Positions 42,912 through 48,575 of a stretch of DNA of 48,575 nucleotides are shown piece by piece. Both the position numbers and the translations under genes were made by a program. The stretch is from Janibacter anophelis NBRC 107843. Lineage in GTDB: Bacteria; Actinomycetota; Actinomycetes; Actinomycetales; Dermatophilaceae. The notes below the pieces were generated by a model. That model worked only from the letters and a program-made list of their open reading frames with translations. It was not told the origin of the DNA and searched no databases. The stretch is taken from contig NZ_BCSQ01000024.1 of NCBI RefSeq assembly GCF_001570945.1, positions 1 through 48,575 of the forward strand. Reading direction: 5' to 3'. Each line of letters opens with the position of its first letter. Positions within the stretch are counted from its first letter, which is position 1.

Positions 42912-43145
42912 CTACTTCCGGTAGGTGAACAGGGCCGCGACCACGGCTCCGACGAGCGCGCCGAGGAGCAGCCCGAGCATGCTCATGTACCCGAGGGCGG
43001 CCCCCGGGTCGTAGATGACGTCGAAGCCCTCGTCGCGGTTGGGGCCGAACCACGACACCGCCGCGAAGAGGATGAACCCGATGACCGCGCCCGTGGCGAT
43101 GAAGGGCAGGGGCTTGGGGTTGCTGCGGGGCCGCTTGGTGCTCAC
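42912..43145 (-). CDS. Small two-helix membrane protein (77 aa) upstream of purF
   Basis: 77 residues from GTG 43145. A basic start is followed by two membrane helices (about 15-35 and 52-72) separated by a loop with Gly-Pro-Asn-Arg-Asp-Glu-Gly-Phe-Asp. The start fits a leaderless mRNA (TACGAT, 6 nt, GTG). It ends 20 bp before purF, so the purF-purM operon may begin here. No function known to me. Confidence 0.7.
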   Translation of the reverse strand: MSTKRPRSNPKPLPFIATGAVIGFILFAAVSWFGPNRDEGFDVIYDPGAALGYMSMLGLLLGALVGAVVAALFTYRK

Positions 43146-43151
43146 CCCTCC

Positions 43152-43157
43152 ATCGTA
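43152..43157 (-). promoter_or_regulatory. -10 box for the leaderless 77-aa gene and purF operon
   Basis: TACGAT on the minus strand lies 6 nt before the GTG at 43145. It overlaps the divergent -10 box at 43156-43161 by two bases. Confidence 0.55.
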
Positions 43158-43161
43158 GGTT
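43156..43161 (+). promoter_or_regulatory. -10 box for the leaderless oxidoreductase gene
   Basis: TAGGTT lies 6 nt before the ATG at 43168; no ribosome binding site is present. Confidence 0.55.
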
Positions 43162-43167
43162 GGCTGC

Positions 43168-44214
43168 ATGAGCAGCCAGCGCCCGCATGCCGACGTGCCG
43201 GGGATGAAGCTCCCCACGCCACGCACCCCCGACCCGGCGAGCGCGCCACCGCTGCGGTGGGGCCTGCTCGGGGCGGGCTGGATCGCCTCCCAGATGGCCT
43301 TCTCCCTCCAGGGGACCAGCCAGCAGGTCGTGGCCGTCGGGTCGCGTGACGCAGACCGGGCGGAGCGGTTCGTCGCGGCGCACGCCCCCGATGCCCGGCC
43401 GCACGGCGACTACGCGAGCCTCGTCGCCGACCCCGAGGTCGATGTCGTGTACGTCGCGAGCCCGCACAGCGAGCACCTCGAGCACGCGCTGCTCGCGATC
43501 GCGGCCGGCAAGCACGTGCTCGTCGAGAAGCCCATGGCCCCCACGGCCGGCGAGGCCGCGCAGATCGTCGCCGCCGCGCGCGCGTCCGGCGTGTTCTGCA
43601 TGGAGGCGATGTGGACCCGGTTCCTGCCGCACGTCGACGTGCTGCGGCAGGTGCTCGACGCCGGGCTGCTCGGCGAGGTGAGCACGGTCCTCGCGGACCA
43701 CTCGATCCGGCTCTGGCCGGACGGGCCCGAGCGCCTGGCCAGTCCCGACCTGGCGGGCGGGGCGATGCTCGACCTGGGCATCTACCCGTTGTCCTTCGCC
43801 TCCCTCGTCCTCGGCGGCATCGAGTCGGCGACCGGGCTCGGCTCGCTCACCGACCGCGGGGTGGACCGCCGGCTCGCCTTCGCGGTGCAGGGCCCGACGG
43901 GCGCGGTCGGCTCGCTCGCGACCGACATGTCCGTCTCGTCGCCGACGACGGCGTCGGTCAACGGCACCTGGGCGCGGCTCGAGCTGGAGACGATGTTCTA
44001 CATGCCGACGACGATGCGTCTCGTCGGCGCCGACGGGGTCGTCCTCGACACGATGGAGGGCGACCCGATCGAGCAGCACCGCGGGCTGCGCCACGAGGCC
44101 GTCGAGGTCGCGCTGCGGGTCGCGGCGGGCGACACCGAGTCCCCCGTCATGCCGCTCGACGAGACCGTGCGCCTGCTCGAGGTGGCGGAGGAGCTGCTCA
44201 GCCCCCTTCGCTGA
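43168..44214 (+). CDS. Gfo/Idh/MocA family oxidoreductase
   Basis: 348 residues. The NAD(P)-binding motif Trp-Gly-Leu-Leu-Gly-Ala-Gly-Trp-Ile-Ala (about 31-40), Tyr-Val-Ala-Ser-Pro-His-Ser-Glu-His, the signature Glu-Lys-Pro-Met-Ala (about 120-124) with catalytic Lys, and Met-Glu-Ala-Met-Trp-Thr-Arg-Phe are typical of this family, close to dihydrodiol or sugar dehydrogenases. The C-terminal half has Asp-Leu-Gly-Ile-Tyr-Pro. The substrate is probably a sugar or polyol but cannot be fixed. Convergent with the SCP2-like gene, with a 17-bp overlap. Confidence 0.9.
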   Translation: MSSQRPHADVPGMKLPTPRTPDPASAPPLRWGLLGAGWIASQMAFSLQGTSQQVVAVGSRDADRAERFVAAHAPDARPHGDYASLVADPEVDVVYVASPHSEHLEHALLAIAAGKHVLVEKPMAPTAGEAAQIVAAARASGVFCMEAMWTRFLPHVDVLRQVLDAGLLGEVSTVLADHSIRLWPDGPERLASPDLAGGAMLDLGIYPLSFASLVLGGIESATGLGSLTDRGVDRRLAFAVQGPTGAVGSLATDMSVSSPTTASVNGTWARLELETMFYMPTTMRLVGADGVVLDTMEGDPIEQHRGLRHEAVEVALRVAAGDTESPVMPLDETVRLLEVAEELLSPLR

Positions 44215-44575
44215 GGGGCAGGTACGCGGAGAGGTCGGTGCGCTGCCCGCTCACGCGGACCCGACCCGCAGCCACGCCGTCCGCCCAGGCGAGCTCCCCG
44301 GTGACCAGCTCCAGCCAGGTCCGCGGGTCGGTCTCGACGACCGCTGGCGGGGTGCCGCGGGTGTGCACCGGGCCGGCGACGCACTGCACGGCGGCGAAGG
44401 GGGGGACCCGCACCTCTACGCTGCGGCCGGGGGCGGCGTCGGCGAGCTCGGCGGTCGTGTGCCGCACCGCCGTCGCCAGGATCGGGCGGGGCACGCTCGC
44501 GCGGACCTCCTGCTCCGTCCACGCCGTGAGCGCGGCCCGTCCCTCGTCCACCGGTACCCGTCGTCGCGTCGCCAC
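44198..44575 (-). CDS. Sterol-carrier (SCP2) family-like protein
   Basis: 125 residues from GTG. The length, the Arg-rich start and the Val-Glu-Val-Arg-Val-Pro-Pro-Phe-Ala-Ala-Val-Gln-Cys and Asp-Pro-Arg-Thr-Trp-Leu-Glu-Leu-Val-Thr-Gly segments match the small actinobacterial SCP2-like proteins often found near purF. They have a lipid-binding fold; ligand and role are unknown. A longer in-frame start upstream lies in the promoter region of the nucleotidase and is unlikely. Confidence 0.7.
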   Translation of the reverse strand: MATRRRVPVDEGRAALTAWTEQEVRASVPRPILATAVRHTTAELADAAPGRSVEVRVPPFAAVQCVAGPVHTRGTPPAVVETDPRTWLELVTGELAWADGVAAGRVRVSGQRTDLSAYLPLSEGG

Positions 44576-44650
44576 GGGCCCATCCTCTCGCACCCAACGT
44601 TCACCCTCCGGCCAGATGGGGTACCCCCTTCGTCGGGCACAGGTCCCCCG

Positions 44651-44670
44651 AGTGCGGCACAGTTCGCACT
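44651..44670. promoter_or_regulatory. Inverted repeat upstream of the 5'-nucleotidase
   Basis: AGTGCG and CGCACT form a perfect 6-bp inverted repeat with an 8-nt spacer, about 50 bp before the nucleotidase start. It could be an operator; regulator unknown. Confidence 0.3.
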
Positions 44671-44720
44671 GGTGACCCGTACCGGGTCCGTCACACCGCT
44701 GTGTCTGGGAGGAAACCGAC

Positions 44721-47042
44721 ATGTCCCTCATGAGGAAGGGTGCGTCGATGCTCATCGGCGCGGGCGCGGCCACCGCGCTCGTCGCGAGCGCCGGCGCGGC
44801 CCACGCCGCCGACCCCGTCGAGCCGGGCGGGATCGACCCGTCGCTCACGAGCGTCAACCTGCTCAACATCAACGACTTCCACGGTCGCATCGACAGCGAC
44901 GGGACCGGTGACCTGGGCAAGGCCTTCGCCTGCACCGTCGTCACGACCCGCGCCGGCCTCGGCGAGGACTCGACCGTGCTGCTGTCCGCAGGTGACAACA
45001 TCGGCGCCTCCCCCTTCACCTCCTCCTCGCAGGAGGACCTGCCGACGATCGAGTTCCTCAACGCGCTCGGCCTGCAGGCCACCGCCGTCGGCAACCACGA
45101 GTTCGACCGCGGCTTCTCCGACCTGACCGGTCGGGTCGACCAGGCGGCGGACTTCGAGCTCCTGGGCGCCAACGTCTACGAGCGCGGCACGACCACCCCG
45201 GCGCTGTCCGAGTACGAGGTCATCGAGGTCAACGGCGTGCAGGTCGGCGTCATCGGCGCCGTCACGCAGCAGACCCCGTCGCTCGTGTCTCCGCAGGGCG
45301 TGGCCGGGCTCGACTTCGGCGACCCCGTCGAGGCGGTCAACCGGGTCGCGGCCCAGCTCAAGGACGGCGACGCCACCAACGGCGAGGCCGACATCATCGT
45401 CGCCGAGTACCACGAGGGCGCGACCGCGGGCGAGGGCAGCTCGCTCGAGGCCCAGGTCTCCGCCGGCGGCATCTTCGCCTCGATCGTCGAGGACACCAGC
45501 GCCGACGTCGACGCGATCTTCACCGGCCACACCCACCAGGGCTACGTCTGGGACGCCCCGGTCCCCGCGGGCGAGGGCACCCGTCCGGTCATGCAGTCCA
45601 ACTCCTACGGCGACGTCCTGGGGCAGCTGGAGCTGGGCTTCGACCCCGCGACCGGTGAGGTCGTCGAGTACGCCGCGACCAATGTCCCGGTCGTCGACGC
45701 CACGCAGGAGTGCGCGAGCAACACCACCTACACCACCGCCGCCGGCATCGTCGACGGCGCGGTCGAGCAGGCCAACGAGATCGGCCAGGAGGTCATCGGT
45801 GAGGTCACCGACGACATCACGACCGCCCACAAGGACGGCGCCCGCGACGACCGCCTCCGCGAGTCCACGCTCGGCAACCTCACCGCCGACATCTGGCTCG
45901 ACGCCCTCAACCAGCCGGGTCGCCCCGGCGCCGACATCGGGATCATGAACTCGGGCGGTCTGCGCGCCGAGCTGATGTACGAGCCGAGCGGCTCCGAGGA
46001 GCCCGGTGAGGTGACGTACGCCGAGGCCGCCGCCATCAACCCCTTCGCCAACACGATGATGACGGTCGACATCACGGGCGCGCAGTTCATCACCCTGCTC
46101 GAGCAGCAGTGGCAGCCGGAGGGCGCCTCGCGTCCCTTCCTCAAGTTGGGCCTGTCCGACAACGTCAGCTACACCTACGACCCGGATGCGGCTGCCGGTG
46201 AGCGGATCACGTCGGTGAGCGTCGACGGCGCCCCGATCGACGAGTCGGCCACCTACACGGTCACCTCGGGCTCCTTCCTCATCGGCGGTGGTGACAACTT
46301 CACCGTCCTCGCCGAGGGCACCAACGCCACGGACACCGGCCTGATCGACACCGACGCCTTCGTCAACTACTTCCTGCGCAACGACGCCGTCAGCCCCGAC
46401 TTCCGCAAGCAGGGCATCGCGGTCACCGGCGCTCCCACCGAGCTGACGGCCGGTGACGAGGTCTCCTTCACCGTCTCCGACCTCGACCTGACCTCGCTCG
46501 GCGCGCCGAGCAACACCGAGGTCGAGGTCTTCGTCGGTGACACCTCCGTCGGGACCTTCCCGGCCACGGCCGACAGCATCGACGGCGTCCCGACCCGCAA
46601 GGGCAGCGCCGACGTGAGCTTCACGGTCCCGCAGGACCTGGCCGAGGGTACGGCCAGCCTGCGCATCGTGGCCTCGCCGACCGGGTCCGAGGTCTCGTGG
46701 CCGGTGACCGTGAGCGCCGGTGGCCCGACGAGCACGAGCACCAGCGCCTCGGGCACGTCCACGAGCACCTCGGGCACGAGCACCAGCACGAGCACCTCGG
46801 GCACGAGCACCAGCACGAGCACCTCGGGCACGAGCACGCCGACCGCCACCTCGACGTCCGACACCCCGGCCCCGACGATCACGGGTGACGACACGGACCC
46901 GACCGGACCGGTCGTCGAGACCGACCTCCCGGGCGGACCCCTCGACGCCGGTGTCGTCGGCTCCGGTCTGGGTCTGCTGGTTGCGGCCGGAGCGGCCCTG
47001 ACGATCGCGGCCACCCGCCGCGCCGCCTCGCGTCGCCACTGA
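44721..47042 (+). CDS. Secreted, membrane-anchored 5'-nucleotidase / UDP-sugar hydrolase
   Basis: 773 residues behind GGGAGGAAA. A Sec signal peptide ends near Ala-His-Ala-Ala (about 30). The metallophosphatase has Asn-Asp-Phe-His-Gly, Gly-Asp-Asn, Gly-Asn-His-Glu-Phe-Asp and Gly-His-Thr-His-Gln (dimetal ligands). The C-terminal nucleotidase domain has Asn-Ser-Gly-Gly-Leu-Arg. An Ig-like domain (about 570-665) follows, then a Thr/Ser/Gly stalk with 9-residue repeats (about 670-712), a hydrophobic helix and an Arg-Arg tail. The tail looks like a sortase signal, but LPXTG is replaced by Leu-Pro-Gly-Gly-Pro, so membrane retention is likelier. It should release phosphate and nucleosides outside the cell. 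Confidence 0.9.
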   Translation: MSLMRKGASMLIGAGAATALVASAGAAHAADPVEPGGIDPSLTSVNLLNINDFHGRIDSDGTGDLGKAFACTVVTTRAGLGEDSTVLLSAGDNIGASPFTSSSQEDLPTIEFLNALGLQATAVGNHEFDRGFSDLTGRVDQAADFELLGANVYERGTTTPALSEYEVIEVNGVQVGVIGAVTQQTPSLVSPQGVAGLDFGDPVEAVNRVAAQLKDGDATNGEADIIVAEYHEGATAGEGSSLEAQVSAGGIFASIVEDTSADVDAIFTGHTHQGYVWDAPVPAGEGTRPVMQSNSYGDVLGQLELGFDPATGEVVEYAATNVPVVDATQECASNTTYTTAAGIVDGAVEQANEIGQEVIGEVTDDITTAHKDGARDDRLRESTLGNLTADIWLDALNQPGRPGADIGIMNSGGLRAELMYEPSGSEEPGEVTYAEAAAINPFANTMMTVDITGAQFITLLEQQWQPEGASRPFLKLGLSDNVSYTYDPDAAAGERITSVSVDGAPIDESATYTVTSGSFLIGGGDNFTVLAEGTNATDTGLIDTDAFVNYFLRNDAVSPDFRKQGIAVTGAPTELTAGDEVSFTVSDLDLTSLGAPSNTEVEVFVGDTSVGTFPATADSIDGVPTRKGSADVSFTVPQDLAEGTASLRIVASPTGSEVSWPVTVSAGGPTSTSTSASGTSTSTSGTSTSTSTSGTSTSTSTSGTSTPTATSTSDTPAPTITGDDTDPTGPVVETDLPGGPLDAGVVGSGLGLLVAAGAALTIAATRRAASRRH
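46772..46834 (+). repeat. 27-bp in-frame tandem repeat encoding the Thr/Ser stalk
   Basis: A 27-bp unit encoding Gly-Thr-Ser-Thr-Ser-Thr-Ser-Thr-Ser occurs twice in near-identical form, with partial units on both sides. Copy number probably varies between strains, changing stalk length. Confidence 0.75.
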
Positions 47043-47076
47043 CGCCGGGCACCCACGCCGGGTTCACACCACACCA

Positions 47077-47109
47077 GGGGGCCACGCACCGACACGGTGC
47101 GTGGCCCCC
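47077..47109 (+). terminator. Strong hairpin terminator after the nucleotidase gene
   Basis: A perfect 15-bp stem (47077-47091 with 47095-47109) and 3-nt loop, 35 nt after the stop. It is followed by TTCG rather than a U tract. Confidence 0.85.
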
Positions 47110-47195
47110 TTCGTGGCTTCGGACGAAGCGAAGGCTTCGAGGCTCCTTCGTCGCACCTCAGCCAGCGTCCACGGTCCAGGTGCGAGGGTGTCCCC

Positions 47196-48002
47196 ATGGC
47201 AGAGGTCGAGATGGTGCCCGACGAGCACGGCGGCGTGACGGTGATGCGGGACGGGCACCCGCAGAGCCACGTCGACGTCGACGACCCGGAGCACCTCGTC
47301 TTCGAGTACGTGCAGCACATGGCCGCGGTGCTCGACGCCTGCTTCCCCGGACCGGACCCGATCGGCGTGACGCACGTCGGGGGTGCGGGGCTGACCCTGC
47401 CGCGCTGGGTGCACGCGACCCGGCCGGGCTCACCGCAGATCGTGCTCGAGCCCGACGAGGCCCTCACGGCCACCGTGCGAGCCGAGCTGCCGCTGCCGCG
47501 CGGCCACCGGATCCGGGTGCGCCCCCAGCTCGGGCGGCCCGGGGTCGAGGCACTCAAGGACACCTCCGCGCACGCGGTCGTCGTGGACGCCTTCGACGCC
47601 GGGCGGGTGCCCGCCGACCTGCAGACGAGCGAGTTCTTCGGTCACGTCGCGCGGGTGCTGAGGCCCGACGGGGTGCTCGTCGTGAACAGTCCCGACGAGC
47701 CCGGGTGGCGCCACCTCGCGGACGTCGTCGCCGGGCTGCGCGGGGCCTTCGCGCACACCGCACTCGTCGCGATGCGCGACGTGCTCAAGGGGCGCCGCTA
47801 CGGCAATGCGGTGCTCGTCGCGGCGCACCGCACGCTCGACCTCGACGAGATCCGGCGGCAGGTGGCGCGCTGGCCCTTCCCCTCGGGCGTGCTCGCCGGT
47901 GCCGAGCTGACCCGGCGCACCGCCTCCGGGAGGGCGCTCACGGACGGCGGGTCCCGCCCTTCGCCCCCCGCTCCCGACCCGGGCGCCTGGCGCGTGCGCT
48001 GA
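47196..48002 (+). CDS. Spermidine synthase-like / SAM-methyltransferase-fold protein
   Basis: 268 residues from ATG 47196, with GAGGG 8 nt upstream. A Rossmann-like order is visible: Val-Thr-His-Val-Gly-Gly-Ala-Gly-Leu-Thr-Leu-Pro (about 56-67) where spermidine synthases have GGG, an acidic strand end at Val-Leu-Glu-Pro-Asp, Val-Val-Val-Asp-Ala-Phe-Asp-Ala (about 127-134) and Leu-Val-Val-Asn. The second Asp of the aminopropyltransferase pair is not obvious, so it may lack that activity. The last 30 residues are Pro/Arg-rich. Stands alone between a terminator and an inverted-repeat element. Confidence 0.75.
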   Translation: MAEVEMVPDEHGGVTVMRDGHPQSHVDVDDPEHLVFEYVQHMAAVLDACFPGPDPIGVTHVGGAGLTLPRWVHATRPGSPQIVLEPDEALTATVRAELPLPRGHRIRVRPQLGRPGVEALKDTSAHAVVVDAFDAGRVPADLQTSEFFGHVARVLRPDGVLVVNSPDEPGWRHLADVVAGLRGAFAHTALVAMRDVLKGRRYGNAVLVAAHRTLDLDEIRRQVARWPFPSGVLAGAELTRRTASGRALTDGGSRPSPPAPDPGAWRVR

Positions 48003-48025
48003 CCACCCACCACCACCCCCCAGCG

Positions 48026-48111
48026 ACAAACTGTGGCTCGCTACACCTGCGAGGGTCAGCCACACGACGTGCTGTGGCTGACCCTCGAAAATGTGGCCAG
48101 CCACAGTTTGT
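48026..48111. repeat. Nested inverted repeat between convergent genes
   Basis: The outer arms ACAAACTGTGGCT (48026-48038) and AGCCACAGTTTGT (48099-48111) enclose a 15-bp inverted repeat, 48050-48064 with 48073-48087, with an 8-nt loop. Every arm contains TGTGGCT or its complement. It may end both convergent transcripts or be a mobile REP-like element. Confidence 0.75.
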
Positions 48112-48132
48112 GGGAGCAGGGGTGGCGCGACC

Positions 48133-48575
48133 TCAGCCCAGGGCGGTCAGGCGCGAGATGACCGAGGGCAGGTCGGCCATGTCGTCGATGACGGCGTCGG
48201 CGCCCTCGAGCCAGCCCGTCGGCGTCAGGTCGCTGCGGTAGCCGACGACGGGCATGCCGGCGGCGACGGCCGCTTCGATCCCGGCCCGGCTGTCCTCGAC
48301 GACGACGCAGCGCTCCGGGGCGAAGCCCAGCTCGCGCGCGGCGAGGAGGAAGACGTCGGGCGCCGGCTTGCCGTGCTCGACCTGCTCGGCGCTGAAGCGC
48401 ACCGCCTCGGGAAAGTACCCGTCCAGGCCGGTCCGACCGAGCTTGGTGCCGATCGCCGCGAGCAGCGAGCCGGACGCGACGCACACCTCGAGGCCCAGCT
48501 CGCGGACGGCCGCGACGGCCTCACCGGCGCCGGCGATCGGCTCGAGCTGCTCCTGGCTGCGGAGGAACTCCGCCC
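48133..48575 (-). CDS. HAD-superfamily phosphatase, 5' end outside the window
   Basis: The frame is open to the last base, so the N-terminus with the first Asp-x-Asp motif is missing. Visible are Ala-Ser-Gly-Ser (motif II), Gly-Lys-Pro-Ala-Pro-Asp-Val-Phe-Leu (motif III Lys) and Val-Val-Val-Glu-Asp-Ser-Arg-Ala-Gly-Ile-Glu-Ala (motif IV), typical of beta-phosphoglucomutase or phosphoglycolate phosphatase-like HADs. Substrate unknown. A GTG at 48486 could be mistaken for the start, but the homologous pattern continues upstream. Confidence 0.88.
   Translation of the reverse strand, partial: AEFLRSQEQLEPIAGAGEAVAAVRELGLEVCVASGSLLAAIGTKLGRTGLDGYFPEAVRFSAEQVEHGKPAPDVFLLAARELGFAPERCVVVEDSRAGIEAAVAAGMPVVGYRSDLTPTGWLEGADAVIDDMADLPSVISRLTALG

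Noticed and set aside
46726-46845. CRISPR-like array
   Set aside because: The repeats are contiguous, in frame and encode a Thr/Ser stalk; there are no spacers. No CRISPR array was seen elsewhere.
47196-48002. True spermidine synthase
   Set aside because: The fold order fits, but the GGGDG loop and the paired aspartates are not intact, so I keep only a family-like label.

Overview
The window is chromosomal DNA of a high-GC Gram-positive actinobacterium. I infer this from the strongly GC-rich third codon positions, the actinobacterial families present (GuaB1, DUF3073, the DUF350/DUF4178/DUF4247/DUF2617 cluster with a membrane spermidine synthase, an SCP2-like gene near purF, CWB2 cell-wall repeats) and several genes that look leaderless (TANNNT, then 6-7 nt, then the start codon). 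The surface gene content would suit an Intrasporangiaceae-like genus, but that is a guess.

Layout. (1) 1-3.3 kb: a small accessory patch with visibly more A/T. It holds a possible transposase-like fragment, an unknown two-gene unit (61-aa hydrophobic protein and 371-aa protein) and, divergent from it across a 90-bp operator-like region, a regulator-like protein with an NrtR-type winged helix and a hydrophobic tail. (2) 3.5-7.1 kb: an operon on the minus strand, DUF4178, DUF2617, DUF4247, DUF350 and a membrane-anchored spermidine synthase-like protein. (3) 7.3-14.4 kb: housekeeping and metabolic genes: a DadA-type oxidoreductase, a membrane acyltransferase, a DUF6891-like protein, a DUF445 membrane protein, GuaB1 and a PHP phosphoesterase. 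(4) 14.46-14.73 kb: tRNA-Glu, tRNA-Asp and tRNA-Phe behind one promoter, closed by a strong hairpin.

(5) 14.9-39.2 kb: a cell-surface polysaccharide locus. It has WecB and WecC (UDP-GlcNAc to UDP-ManNAc to UDP-ManNAcA), seven glycosyltransferase-like genes, an OafA-type acyltransferase with an SGNH domain, and a Wzm/Wzt-type ABC exporter whose ATPase carries CWB2-like repeats at its C-terminus. Embedded in it (27.5-32.7 kb) is an operon for a secreted CWB2 protein, an unknown 227-aa protein, MauE-like and MauD-like thiol-redox proteins, a Tat-exported protein with 10 cysteines, and two small membrane proteins. Five of these genes overlap by 4 bp each. The gene order recalls mauE-mauD-mauA of methylamine dehydrogenase, but no heavy chain is present. 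I consider this the best candidate for an undescribed system: a dedicated disulfide-forming and export pathway for one Cys-rich surface protein.

(6) 39.4-48.6 kb: DUF3073, a degenerate LuxR-type response regulator that may start at CTG, purM, purF, a small membrane protein and an oxidoreductase sharing a 22-bp divergent promoter region, an SCP2-like protein, a secreted 5'-nucleotidase with a Thr/Ser-repeat stalk, a methyltransferase/spermidine-synthase-like protein and a HAD phosphatase cut by the window end. All family assignments come from reading motifs, not from database searches. Motif coordinates could be off by a base or so.
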